Positions 8,508-17,130 are shown, counted from the stretch's first letter. The stretch is 64,000 nucleotides of DNA from Candidatus Brachybacter algidus (GCA_016711705.1 JADJSK010000005.1:197434-261433), one strand, 5' to 3'. The notes: generated by a model not told the origin, from the letters alone. Numbers and translations: made by a program.

Positions 8508-9182
8508 TTATTTAGGATACTTATCAAAGCACTTCAAAATAGTATCTATTGATAAGGATTCATGTTTTTCTGGTCCGTATCTAAAATTATTAATATAATC
8601 TCTAAGTTCATAAAATTGAGACAGATCTTGAACTATGTTGTGGTCCTTATCCATTTCCAGAAGAGTGAAACTTAAAGATCTTTGAAATAACTTCCGCCCT
8701 AAAATTGTCAAAACTCTCACAAGCTCATTTAATCGAGGTAAAATAGTGTCCAGGTCAGTCTTGAGGTTTGTATTAGCTGAATTACTATCAACATGAGCAT
8801 AAATCTTATTCCTAAACCATTCAATGGTTTTAAATTCTTTTGATCTTCTTACAATAGACACACTTCTTTTAAGCTCCATTAGCTCTCCTAATTCTATATC
8901 TACCTGCCATTCTGCTTCTGGATATTCATTAATCAACTGACCCAGAAAGCTTACAATATTATTATCCTCTGTGTGATTCAGAAATGAATGCAATTTTAGA
9001 CTAAAATTTATTTTTAAGCTTTCCAATAAAACATCTAACATTCTTGAATGCAAAAAGGCTTCATGATAAAGATTAGGATTTGTGGGATGTAAATACTCTA
9101 AATCTTTTGAAAGTGTAATAATGTAGTATAATTGTTCATATAATGATTGGAAATAATCAAATTTTTCGCCTGTTCTTATCAT
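8508..9182 (-). CDS. HEPN-domain (AbiU2-like) protein, candidate defence RNase
   Basis: A 224-residue mostly helical, soluble protein with no signal or membrane segment. Around residue 123 it has FRNKIYAHVD, an R-x5-H motif of the kind that forms the ribonuclease site in HEPN domains. RNK-x-x-AH-x-D in particular resembles HEPN proteins of the AbiU2 group, known from phage abortive infection. The rest is leucine-rich helices (YHEAFLHSRMLDVLLESL, LPRLNELVRVLTILGRK). It is the leftmost gene of the integrated element and is divergent from the membrane protein at 9339, with 156 bp between them. The HEPN assignment rests on the motif and helix pattern; nuclease activity is inferred. Replication or toxin-antitoxin roles are alternatives. 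Confidence 0.55.
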   Translation of the reverse strand: MIRTGEKFDYFQSLYEQLYYIITLSKDLEYLHPTNPNLYHEAFLHSRMLDVLLESLKINFSLKLHSFLNHTEDNNIVSFLGQLINEYPEAEWQVDIELGELMELKRSVSIVRRSKEFKTIEWFRNKIYAHVDSNSANTNLKTDLDTILPRLNELVRVLTILGRKLFQRSLSFTLLEMDKDHNIVQDLSQFYELRDYINNFRYGPEKHESLSIDTILKCFDKYPK

Positions 9183-9338
9183 TTCTTTATTATTATTATT
9201 TTAGGAATCCATATATCTTTAGAACGATGTAACCAAATTAGTGACAAAGTTAATATTTCTCTTATATTTACATTTTAAATAAAATTATTAAGAACTCATA
9301 ATAGGGGTATGAGGTAAATCCACTAATGGATATTATTT

Positions 9339-10127
9339 ATGGGTCAAGAAAAAAATAAAAAAAACACTGATGATAGGAAATGGGGTTTGTGGATAATTTT
9401 AGCTGGACTCCTTTTGACATTTGTTGCCCCTTTAATTTTTAGCCTTCCTACTTTTTATAAACTTTTTGGCTTAGCTGATAATCCTGCTAATATTGGTGAT
9501 GCTATTGGTGGAATAACATCTCCTATCATTGGCTTTATGGGAGCAGTACTAGTTTATTTAGCTTTTAGATCGCAAATTCGGGCTAATGAAGAAATACGTG
9601 ATCAGTTTAAATACCAAAGCCTAAACAGTTATATTAATGATCAAGTAAAAATTGTTCGAGAAGACATACAATCAATGAATTACTCAACTATTACCAAGAA
9701 ATCCTCTAGTGTTAAGGGTAGTGCAGTTGAAATTGAGAGATTCGAAGCAAAAGGATCAATGGCAATTGCTAATATTGTTAGATCGACTTTAAAAGATCAC
9801 ATTTGTACATATCAACATAATTTATATGCGACTGAATTCACATTAATTATTTCTATCCTAGAAAGGATATTAAACTTGTTTAGTGAAATTGAAAGTGCTC
9901 AATTAGCAGATAAAAAGTACTTATTTTCGCAGGTTAGCAATACATATGCTTTTTTGCTTCGTCCACATTTTAGAAGATATACTAGACATATTCTGGAAGG
10001 AAATAAGATTTGTAAAAAGCACGGTAAAAGCTATCATAAAATAGTGATAGACTCATTCTCATTGATAGATAAAATTGAAAAATTCATCACCCTGCAATCT
10101 TCCTTCCCTCTGGATAAAAAGTCGTAG
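9339..10127 (+). CDS. Two-TM membrane protein resembling putative phage abortive-infection (putAbiC-type) proteins
   Basis: The N-terminus has two membrane helices, about residues 16-37 (LWIILAGLLLTFVAPLIF) and 62-82 (IGFMGAVLVYLAF). The motif GDAIGGITSPIIGF lies between them, then ANEEIRDQFKYQS and a cytoplasmic helical domain of about 170 residues. This layout, including the G-D-x-x-G-G-x-x-x-P-I-I-G signature between helices, matches the family annotated 'putative phage abortive infection protein' in Bacteroidota. A canonical HEPN R-x4-6-H motif is not certain in the C-terminal part. It is divergent from the HEPN gene and may form a cargo pair with it. The start ATG at 9339 precedes a Lys/Asn-rich stretch and is the only good candidate. 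Confidence 0.5.
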   Translation: MGQEKNKKNTDDRKWGLWIILAGLLLTFVAPLIFSLPTFYKLFGLADNPANIGDAIGGITSPIIGFMGAVLVYLAFRSQIRANEEIRDQFKYQSLNSYINDQVKIVREDIQSMNYSTITKKSSSVKGSAVEIERFEAKGSMAIANIVRSTLKDHICTYQHNLYATEFTLIISILERILNLFSEIESAQLADKKYLFSQVSNTYAFLLRPHFRRYTRHILEGNKICKKHGKSYHKIVIDSFSLIDKIEKFITLQSSFPLDKKS

Positions 10128-10274
10128 CTGTAATGAAAATGGATTATTTTTTAATCACCCATTCCATCTTTGCCTTCCTAAAGTCACTTGGACATACAGG
10201 ATTAGGTACTATCCATAAAACCCACCAAAGTCAGATTCTCGAGTATTTCTGCTTTGTCTTAATACGTCCCTTCA

Positions 10275-10526
10275 CTAATATTTACTTTCTGGAAATGTGA
10301 AAAGTTCTATTACAGTCACATTAAGAGAATCTGCGATTTTCACCATAGTACTAATCTTCATTTCTTGAGAACCTTTAATGTACTTACGTAAATTTTCAAT
10401 ATCTAAATCTGCATTGTGAGCAACCTCCCTTGGCTTTAAGCCTTTATCTCGAATTATTTCTAATATTCTTATACCAAGTTCTTTGACAATAGGTGGTATC
10501 TCAGATTTCCTCATCCTTTTTCCCAT
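10275..10526 (-). CDS. XRE-family helix-turn-helix regulator
   Basis: An 83-residue Cro/CI-type HTH protein. The helix-turn-helix reads LKPREVAHNADLDIENLRKY, followed by ISTMVKIADSLNVTVIELF, as in single-domain regulators of mobile elements. It is transcribed away from the exported-protein gene at 10661. The intervening region contains the palindrome CAGTTG-N4-CAACTG beside a TATATTTG promoter box, a likely operator for this protein. It probably regulates itself and the divergent gene. Confidence 0.85.
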   Translation of the reverse strand: MGKRMRKSEIPPIVKELGIRILEIIRDKGLKPREVAHNADLDIENLRKYIKGSQEMKISTMVKIADSLNVTVIELFTFPESKY

Positions 10527-10574
10527 GATGGAAAAATAATATCAAGCAGATAGAAATAAGTGATTGTAAATAAT

Positions 10575-10606
10575 CAGTTGCAAACAACTGTATTTTTTTA
10601 TATTTG
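10575..10606 (+). promoter_or_regulatory. Operator-like palindrome plus -7 box for the 10661 gene
   Basis: CAGTTG (10575-10580), spacer CAAA, CAACTG (10585-10590), a perfect 6-bp inverted repeat. TATATTTG follows at 10599-10606. The palindrome sits between the expected -33 and -7 positions, so a bound repressor could block transcription. Confidence 0.5.
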
Positions 10607-10660
10607 TGGCATTGTGAAGTCACAAATAAGTGAAACGATCTAGCTAAAAATATAATCTAT

Positions 10661-11185
10661 ATGAAAATCCTCATTAAATCCACATTATTGTTATTAATGG
10701 TATTATATTTTCCCATAGTAGCTTATAGTCAATGTAATCTAAAATACAATACAGAACGAACTATTGAAAAGTCACAAATAGTTAAATTAGGGAATTTTCT
10801 AAAATGCCCAAATTGCCAAGAATTCACTATGGAAATAAGAGTAAATAAAGCAATTGCAGACAGAAATGATAATTTATTAATAATTTTTGCTTCATTCCCT
10901 GAGCCTGGAATGGTTTATGGATATATTAACCTAGTTCAGGGTAATAGTGATGTATTTAAGATGCTCTTATGGGGCGGTGCAGTGGAATTGTGTAAGACTG
11001 AGCTCTTCTCTAATGAAGGTAAAACAGAGATTTCATATGAAGGGATGTTTAGATATTCAAGGACAACTGACGAACTTAAAATATTATCAAAATTTGATGT
11101 GATTGGAATAGAAATAAATGATACATATTTTACTGTTAACAACTGGAAAGGATTTTGGGATGCCTATCAATGCCTTTTACAGTAA
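10661..11185 (+). CDS. Exported protein of unknown function on the element
   Basis: Not recognised. The first 23 residues are a signal peptide (MKILIKSTLLLLMVLYFPIV, cleavage after AYSQ). The mature protein is about 150 residues with five or six Cys, including a C-P-x-C (LKCPNCQEFTMEI), and Cys near both ends, which suggests disulfides in the periplasm. A TATATTTG promoter box and the XRE operator-like palindrome lie 45-85 nt upstream, so it is probably controlled by the divergent regulator. A lipoprotein gene follows 42 nt downstream. Confidence 0.6.
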   Translation: MKILIKSTLLLLMVLYFPIVAYSQCNLKYNTERTIEKSQIVKLGNFLKCPNCQEFTMEIRVNKAIADRNDNLLIIFASFPEPGMVYGYINLVQGNSDVFKMLLWGGAVELCKTELFSNEGKTEISYEGMFRYSRTTDELKILSKFDVIGIEINDTYFTVNNWKGFWDAYQCLLQ

Positions 11186-11227
11186 GTATTAGGTTTATTT
11201 TCTTATTACTGTTTTAATTTTAAATAT

Positions 11228-11750
11228 ATGCGATTTAAACCTAATACGATTTGTCTCTTCTGTGTTATTATATTATTGTGTTCCTGTAAAAATTACGAAA
11301 ATGAGAATGCTATATTAAACTCAGACGTTTTAAGGCTTAAGGCCGAGATAGAAAGTAAAAATCAACTTACTAGCATCATTGAATGATATCATAAAAGCAA
11401 AAGACCTTATCATTGAAGCAAAAATCAGCGAATTAGAGACCTTAAAGCTAAACTTAGTTCAAAACAAACCAGATCCTGAACCTGTACAAAATTCTGTTAC
11501 TACAGATGATGCGATTAGATTTACAAAGACACATATCAATGATTACAATTTGAATTGTATTGATGAAATACAATTTTTAGATTATACGGCTCGCAAACTA
11601 TCTAATGGCAATTTTAATGTATTTGTAACATTTGTGGATAACTCTATGAGTAAACGTAAGAGGACTAATGTATATTTAGTAAATATATTAGATGGGGGTA
11701 AAAGTTATAAAATTAATGATGTCCATCGATTTCAAAGTATTTGTCATTAG
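11228..11750 (+). CDS. Small lipoprotein with coiled-coil N-terminus, one frameshift near 11360
   Basis: Starts at ATG 11228 with a short lipoprotein signal ending in LLCSC (residues 16-20). The first frame continues to NYENENAILNSDVLRLKAEI and stops at 11386. The other frame (from 11379) gives LNDIIKAKDLIIEAKISELE and runs to a stop at 11750. Removing one A from AAAAA near 11360 joins them into about 173 residues. Heptad-like Leu/Ile spacing across the join suggests a coiled coil; the C-terminal part (FLDYTARKLSNGNFNVFVTF) looks like a small beta domain. Function unknown. Confidence 0.5.
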
Positions 11751-11855
11751 TTTATCATGTATTTTATTAAAAATGGATCTTATTACTTTGTCATAATTCG
11801 CCAGCACTTAAAGCAACTCCCCACTTTTAATAAACAAGTGCCATATAAAGTTGCC

Positions 11856-12655
11856 TTAAGATATCTGTTTCAAGAGATAGTATAATATATTACCCCTGTT
11901 CTTGGAAACCCATCTAAGGTAAAAAAGTACGGCCTTCAGCACATTCCTGTCAGGATAAAGATTAACGTTACGACCTTTCAAAACTTCGAGTTTATCTTTT
12001 GTTAACCCAGCTTTACCACCTGATGCTAACCAGGTGAATTGAGGTAAATAGACACTAGCTATAATGGCAGTTTTTTCACTTTCCACTATTGCAATTGGTT
12101 TAGTATCTAGGTGTAATAGATGCTCTCCATACAAGCATTGTCGTAAAGCAAAGTTTGGAAGCTTAAGTACTTTGTGAGCCCATGATATTTTATCCTCTCT
12201 ACGACCTTTATTGGCGTTATAAAGCATTATTTTACCAGTCCTTACATTGCCTTCAATATCGATCTGCCAGAAGACTGTGGCTCCGTCCCAATGCTTAGAT
12301 GTACCGATGCGGTATTTATCAATAAGCTGACTTACTATTTCAGTATCGAATATACCAAGCAGGAAAGAAATTAGGTTGTTGCTTATATTGGGCTTAAGGC
12401 TTTGTTGTAGTATGTCAGGATGTATGTAAGAGGGAGAGTTTTTGTTGTTTCCTGTTTCTTATCCCTATATAAATTGGAAATGGAAACATTTATTTCAGGC
12501 TTTACAAAATCAGGAAAGAATGATTTAGAACAGCTAAAACAATAGCCTTTATCTATATATCCGATATACGGTGCGAACTTTCCATCTTGGTTACTTTTAC
12601 CACATGGGCAACTCAATACTCGATTCCTATTTGTGTCATATTTAAGGCTTATCAT
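11856..12655 (-). pseudogene. Primase-like Toprim protein (DUF6371-type) broken by frameshifts
   Basis: Reading from 12655, an N-terminal zinc-finger-like part has Cys at CPCGKSNQ and CFSCSKS. It runs out of frame near 12425 and continues in another frame as LQQSLKP, NNLISFLLGIF, YRIGTSKHWDGATVFWQID. A later stretch gives KIMLYNANKGRR, WAHKVLKL and the Toprim-like core IAIVESEKTAIIAS...WLASGGKAGL...LYPD. After LYPD the sequence no longer resembles the family, so a second break or truncation is likely near 11960. DUF6371 proteins accompany RepA-like ATPases in many Bacteroidota integrative elements and may act as primases. Whether this copy is decayed or mis-sequenced cannot be settled from the window alone. 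Confidence 0.6.
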
Positions 12656-12721
12656 ATAAATAAAAAAGTGTTTCTCGTTTCATACGTAAGGGGTTAGAAA
12701 CGAGAAACTTTTTAAACATCC

Positions 12722-13855
12722 TTATTCTTGAATTTCATCTTTAGATTCATCCACTTCATCAGTATCATCAGTATTCCACCCATTCTCTCTACCCTTTTGT
12801 AATAATTTGTAGGGTACGGACCTGTTAGACATATCTAATTGATTTGCTATTTGATCATAGGTATTTCCTTCATTCTTAAGCTCTAAGACCATGTCATGAA
12901 GCTTTCTTTTGGCTTCATAATCTTCTTTCTTATTGATGTGACCAAAGGGTAATCTTGCTCCAGTATTTTTAAAACATAAGTGCTCTTCATCAAATTCTAA
13001 AACATAGCTTTCTTTTTTAGCAGATGACGCTAAATAATTGCCTTTGACTAAACACAGGTGTCGAATATTCGATTTCTTTGGATCAGCTACAAATTGGATC
13101 ACCAGTCGCATTTTTGCTTCAAATCCCTGGCCACCCAATAAGTGATTTTTATTTGGATCAAGAAATTCAGTTCTTTTTCCATTATGGTGTAGGAACAAGA
13201 ATAAACAATCAAATTTCTGAGATAGCTGATGGTAAGGCTTCAAAAATCCCCTAATTTTAGAAGTGTCTTTTAAATCATAGTCAAATATATCTGAAAAGCA
13301 ATCCAATATTACGAGGTCCACAGGTTTTCTACTTAAACTTTTATCAATTTTTGCTAGTAAATTCTCTGAATCAAAGATAAATCGTAAGCGTTGTAGGTGC
13401 GAAGGATCAACGTTGTAAGCCTGAATATGGAGAAGCCTTTTTGTATCCTTTGCTAAATCCTCAGTGGATACATACAGGACTGATTTGTGCCTAGATATTA
13501 ATCTAAACCCAATAAACTCTTCTTTACCTGCAACTATTGCAATAGCCATAAATCTTAGAAAGGCACTCTTGCCAGTATCTGAGCTCCCAGCTAAGCAAAC
13601 AATGCCTGATGTGCGTAACATAGGATCAATTAGCAGTGGCTCGTTCTCTACTTCCATGTTTAGCAATTCTTCTCCTGTTACCTCATCATTATTTTCCTGG
13701 CATTTTTGAATATGTTCTGTGACATCCTTTTTAATGTCTTCAATTGATAAGGGAGGAATTGATTGTGGTTCTTCTTCTTGTCTCAGTACATACTGAGTGC
13801 CCACTTTAAATTTTACTTCGTTTGATTTATTCTCATCCTTCATTGGTAGTGGCAT
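12722..13855 (-). CDS. RepA/RecA-like AAA ATPase (AAA_25), replication helicase candidate
   Basis: 377 residues. Walker A is AGSSDTGKS near residue 92 and Walker B is PVDLVILDCFSDI near residue 180. A later FLFLHHNGKRT segment resembles the sensor motif of hexameric RepA and KaiC/DnaB-type ATPases. The C-terminus has a helix-turn-helix-like segment (TYDQIANQLDMSNRSVPYKLL). Such proteins pair with a primase-like Toprim gene and an HTH gene in Bacteroidota integrative elements and are thought to drive replication of the excised circle. Here it lies between the primase-like relic and the HTH gene, all on the minus strand, with 33-66 nt gaps, consistent with an operon. Confidence 0.8.
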   Translation of the reverse strand: MPLPMKDENKSNEVKFKVGTQYVLRQEEEPQSIPPLSIEDIKKDVTEHIQKCQENNDEVTGEELLNMEVENEPLLIDPMLRTSGIVCLAGSSDTGKSAFLRFMAIAIVAGKEEFIGFRLISRHKSVLYVSTEDLAKDTKRLLHIQAYNVDPSHLQRLRFIFDSENLLAKIDKSLSRKPVDLVILDCFSDIFDYDLKDTSKIRGFLKPYHQLSQKFDCLFLFLHHNGKRTEFLDPNKNHLLGGQGFEAKMRLVIQFVADPKKSNIRHLCLVKGNYLASSAKKESYVLEFDEEHLCFKNTGARLPFGHINKKEDYEAKRKLHDMVLELKNEGNTYDQIANQLDMSNRSVPYKLLQKGRENGWNTDDTDEVDESKDEIQE

Positions 13856-13888
13856 TTAAATTGTAATTTGAAATTTTAACATCTTGAC

Positions 13889-14227
13889 CTATACTGCCCT
13901 TTTTCTAATGGCTATATGTTCTTTCGCATCACCCTCAATTTCAGCCACTGTAGGAACAGATCTTCCCTTAAGCCACTCTACTAGCGTCGCTCTTATGAAA
14001 AATATTCTTCTACCAGATTTGGAATAAGGTATAACCTTACACTGTATTTTGCCTCTTAATGCATTTACACTGAGGTTTAGAAATTTGGCTGCCTGATTTA
14101 CATCAAATACCTGGTTGCTATCATCACTATATATGATAGTAGAACTGATCAATTTTTCAAGTCTGTCAATTTTTTGATTCATGTCACTTACCAGATCTGG
14201 CAGAGACTCAAAAGTTATTTTTCCCAT
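13889..14227 (-). CDS. Helix-turn-helix (excisionase/MerR-like) DNA-binding protein
   Basis: 112 residues. An N-terminal helix (LPDLVSDMNQKIDRLEKLI) is followed by a winged HTH of the HTH_17 type, FDVNQAAKFLNLSVNALRGK and VIPYSKSGRRIFFIRATLVEW. The latter contains the 'K-x-G-R-R-x-F' wing seen in excisionase-like proteins. On integrative elements such a protein acts as a recombination directionality factor or a replication regulator. It lies 33 nt upstream of the ATPase gene on the same strand. Confidence 0.82.
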   Translation of the reverse strand: MGKITFESLPDLVSDMNQKIDRLEKLISSTIIYSDDSNQVFDVNQAAKFLNLSVNALRGKIQCKVIPYSKSGRRIFFIRATLVEWLKGRSVPTVAEIEGDAKEHIAIRKRAV

Positions 14228-14313
14228 TTTTTAATTTTTATGGATTAATTAATGGACAAATATGAGAGGGTCATTTAAGGGCATTATTGTAGGAGTACTC
14301 CTGATGTTTGCCC

Positions 14314-15654
14314 CTATTTTATGCTAGCATAGAATTCAGTGACTTTTGTTATGTGGGAATGAGATGTATAACGGTCTCTATCTTCAGTAGATTTGGGATT
14401 CAATACGTTAATATTACCTTTAACTGTGCGGTCCTTAGTATCGAACCATGATGCTATCGCTGCATCTCTTTTTGATTTCACTTTAAAAACAGTGTCCAGA
14501 TGTTGGATAAATCCTAAAAAACTAAGCATGGCAATATTAAATGGCAAGTCATTTGAATGAAATTTTAATATTAATTTGTTGTAATTTTCATCACATAGGG
14601 CATTAACTAAACGAAGACCTCGAAACCCATTTATTTCCAAGTTTTCATTGAGAAGTTTATATTTTTCTTTTGTTGTCTGTATTTGCTTATTTGCAAGGTC
14701 TTTTGATTTAGACTCATTTGTTGGCATCGCATCAATTGAATCTTCAACTTTCATTTTTTCACTGATAGTATGATCGACTGAAGCAATTTTGATTATTCCT
14801 TTCCCTAACCCTATTGAGTTCCAATTATCATCAATCCAATTATTAGGTGGAGATCTAGGTTCATTGTTATTTTCTTCTATTCTGGCTTTGAGTGCAGCTT
14901 TTAATTTTGACAATACAAACTGCCTTATTTTTTTAGCAGAGAATTCTGACGTCATTTTAAACGCAACTCCAAGATAATTTAGGTAGTCGTTTTCATTGTT
15001 GAGATCTTCTAGGTTATAATCAAACTCTTTAAGGATGATGATATCATCCTTCGTCATATCTTCCTTCTGGATAGCTGTAAATATATCTTCCTGAAAAGTA
15101 TTGATGATGTCAACGTAATCTAGATTGTTTTTAACCAGGACCTGCCTAAAAATACTTAATTCGGATTCAATAAATTCCCCATATGAATTACTATAACTTT
15201 TGAATCTATTTTGGTAAATGAAAATGAATCCATCTCTAAGTAGTTTGTTAAGATTTTCGGCAGGTAGGATATTAAAATCCGCATGGTTGTAAAAGTAGTA
15301 GTCAAGTCTAAAAGCAAACTCGTTGCTAATTTGTTTATAGGTTGATGGATCAAAATCAGATTTAGAATGATTCGAAACATCTATGCCTCCGAATAAAGAA
15401 AAGTCAAAGTCATTTGTTTGAATCTCTATCAAATGTCTGACATTCCTGTTCACAATTTCAGTTTCTAGTTCATTGTTAAAACCTTTGCCATACTCTGTCT
15501 TTAAATTATTGTATTCGTTTACCAAATCTAGGTTATAATCACCGTCAGCAACAATGCTTTCAAGAACCTTAAATGAAATGGGGTGTCCGTTCACTAAAAA
15601 GTATCTCCAAAAATCGTACACAGTCTCAAATATAAAATTGTTAAAGTCTTTCAT
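14314..15654 (-). CDS. Unknown 446-residue protein translationally coupled to the integrase
   Basis: Not recognised. Its ATG (15652-15654) overlaps the integrase stop (TAATG), so translation is probably coupled. The protein is helical, Asn- and Asp-rich and without signal or membrane segments. The C-terminal region (DAAIASWFDTKDRTVKGNINVL, HSHITKVTEFYASI) looks like a small DNA-binding fold. The length and position match frequent 'hypothetical' partners beside integrases in Bacteroidota islands. A role in recombination control or element replication is possible but not shown. It could also be cargo. Confidence 0.6.
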   Translation of the reverse strand: MKDFNNFIFETVYDFWRYFLVNGHPISFKVLESIVADGDYNLDLVNEYNNLKTEYGKGFNNELETEIVNRNVRHLIEIQTNDFDFSLFGGIDVSNHSKSDFDPSTYKQISNEFAFRLDYYFYNHADFNILPAENLNKLLRDGFIFIYQNRFKSYSNSYGEFIESELSIFRQVLVKNNLDYVDIINTFQEDIFTAIQKEDMTKDDIIILKEFDYNLEDLNNENDYLNYLGVAFKMTSEFSAKKIRQFVLSKLKAALKARIEENNNEPRSPPNNWIDDNWNSIGLGKGIIKIASVDHTISEKMKVEDSIDAMPTNESKSKDLANKQIQTTKEKYKLLNENLEINGFRGLRLVNALCDENYNKLILKFHSNDLPFNIAMLSFLGFIQHLDTVFKVKSKRDAAIASWFDTKDRTVKGNINVLNPKSTEDRDRYTSHSHITKVTEFYASIK

Positions 15655-16898
15655 TAAAGTAGATTTGCAGCTTCAGTGAATATTTCATCATCGAGAGAAT
15701 CAAGGTAACCCTGTGTAGTCCTCTCATCTTCGTGTCCCATTATCTCTTTGATTGCTGTAATAGATTGTCCAGCCTTTTTAAGTGTAGATGCCATAGTATG
15801 TCTTGCGACATAGAAGTGTAAGTTAATATTAATATCACATATTACTGCAAACTCCTTTAAATCTTTATTCACCCTTTTATTGACCTTGTTGATCCTATCT
15901 TTTATCTGTGAAGGACTTTTGTGAATGTCTTGGTTGAGAATAGGAAAAATGAATGAAGTAGCATCAATAGCACCTACTGGTTTAAAATATTCTAAGATTA
16001 ACGTAATGTTGTCTGTTATGGGGAAGTTGATCCTCTTACCAGTTTTCTGTCGTATGTAGCTAATCTTGTTGCCGTAGATGGATGACCACTTTAAATTCGC
16101 AATATCAGTTAGGTTTATCCCTAAGCCATAGTAGCTAAACAAAAAATACTGTTGAGCTTCAAATTTTGCTGAGTGCAGAGTTAAGGAGAGGCTTTTGATC
16201 TTGTCAATTTGAAGCTTGGTGATGGCTACATGCTTTGCATCAGATTTGAGACGTTTAGAGATGCTGTATGAGGTAAATGGATAGTTCTCCCTGTCAACTA
16301 CCTTCAATTTGATTGCGTCGTTGTATAAGGCTCTAAGTGTTCTCATTTTTATTGATATTCCTGACGCTGTGTTTTTCTGCATGTATAAAAATGATTCATA
16401 AGCAATTAAGAAAGGATAGTCTATTTGTATAAATGATAGAGTCGCCAATTTAGGAATATTTTTCTTAGAGAGCGTAAACTTGGATAGGCTCTTAAGTAAA
16501 TCATTATAAACTGCTTTATTACCCATTTTACCTGCTTCATGCAGTTGCTGTATCCTATTAGTTAGTAATATGCCAACAGAAGTGTTAGTATACTCAAATT
16601 CGACATCGGCTTTGATTTCTAATACTGACTGGTCAGTTTTAGAGTTAACATTTGAAAGTACTTTAATTCTGTACTCCTGAATCTTCTGGTCTATTATTGA
16701 ATTAAGGAGCATCGACTGCTTATGTTCATTCTTAACTTTACCACTATCGGCATTCCACAATTTTTGATTACACTTGATGCCTAAATAGACATAGCTAGTC
16801 TTTCTATCCTTGGTCAGTCTCAAATAGAGTCCGAATTCATTGTTGGAGTCTGGCTTTACCCAAGTTTTAAGTACTGGCTTAATAGTTGTGTGTTTCAT
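15654..16898 (-). CDS. Tyrosine recombinase / site-specific integrase of the tRNA-Pro element
   Basis: 414 residues. An N-terminal arm-binding domain (KPDSNNEFGLYLRLTKDRKTSYVYLG) is followed by a SAM-like core-binding domain at about 110-210 and a catalytic domain at about 230-410. The catalytic part shows FYVARHTMAS (Arg-His pair of box II), GHEDERTTQGYLDSLDD (His and Tyr nucleophile) and Lys in RQKTGKRINFP. Tyr replaces the first His of H-x-x-R, as in other Bacteroidota integrases. The first catalytic Arg is not clear in SYYGLGINLTDIANLKW. It lies 178 bp from attR, which points to it as the enzyme that inserted the element into tRNA-Pro. It overlaps the downstream gene by one base. Confidence 0.92.
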   Translation of the reverse strand: MKHTTIKPVLKTWVKPDSNNEFGLYLRLTKDRKTSYVYLGIKCNQKLWNADSGKVKNEHKQSMLLNSIIDQKIQEYRIKVLSNVNSKTDQSVLEIKADVEFEYTNTSVGILLTNRIQQLHEAGKMGNKAVYNDLLKSLSKFTLSKKNIPKLATLSFIQIDYPFLIAYESFLYMQKNTASGISIKMRTLRALYNDAIKLKVVDRENYPFTSYSISKRLKSDAKHVAITKLQIDKIKSLSLTLHSAKFEAQQYFLFSYYGLGINLTDIANLKWSSIYGNKISYIRQKTGKRINFPITDNITLILEYFKPVGAIDATSFIFPILNQDIHKSPSQIKDRINKVNKRVNKDLKEFAVICDININLHFYVARHTMASTLKKAGQSITAIKEIMGHEDERTTQGYLDSLDDEIFTEAANLL

Positions 16899-16940
16899 AT
16901 TGCATAGATATTATACTATCAAAGGTACATTATATAATGG

Positions 16941-16963
16941 TTAGGTTAAACATTAGGTTAAAC
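16941..16963 (+). repeat. Arm-type repeat at the right end of the element
   Basis: TTAGGTTAAAC followed by ATTAGGTTAAAC, related to 8478-8500. The region up to 17076 is AT-rich with further TATTGAC and AATATTG repeats and no gene. Confidence 0.5.
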
Positions 16964-17076
16964 AATATTGATAAATATTGACTACGAATGTTGAATATTG
17001 GAGGTATAAAATGTTGTAAAGTATTGACAAGCAATATTTTGATCAATTGTGAATAATTGTGATTATTGAGGGTGCA

Positions 17077-17123
17077 CTGCTTTGGGAGCAGGGGGTCCAA
17101 GGTTCGAATCCTGGTACCCCGAC
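17077..17123 (+). repeat. attR of the tRNA-Pro element
   Basis: 3' half of tRNA-Pro without its 5' half. One change from attL (A at 17099) breaks a T-stem pair, consistent with loss of function. Confidence 0.88.
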
Positions 17124-17130
17124 GAGTATT

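Larger units (their letters stand above)
8385..17123. mobile_element. Integrative element of about 8.7 kb in the 3' half of tRNA-Pro
   Basis: A 47-bp direct repeat with one mismatch (8385-8431 and 17077-17123) corresponds to the anticodon-to-acceptor half of tRNA-Pro. The left copy belongs to the intact tRNA and the right copy is a fragment. A tyrosine integrase gene (15654-16898) lies next to the right end. Both ends also carry related 23-bp arm-like repeats just inside the att sites. Genes inside: integrase, unknown partner, HTH protein, RepA-like ATPase, primase-like relic, lipoprotein, exported protein, XRE regulator, two-TM protein and HEPN protein. No relaxase, coupling protein or phage structural gene is visible. 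It may therefore be a mobilisable island or a satellite. The att-to-att period is 8692 bp. Confidence 0.88.

Noticed and set aside
8385..17123. Full conjugative transposon
   Set aside because: Only 8.7 kb and no relaxase, coupling protein or Tra genes seen.
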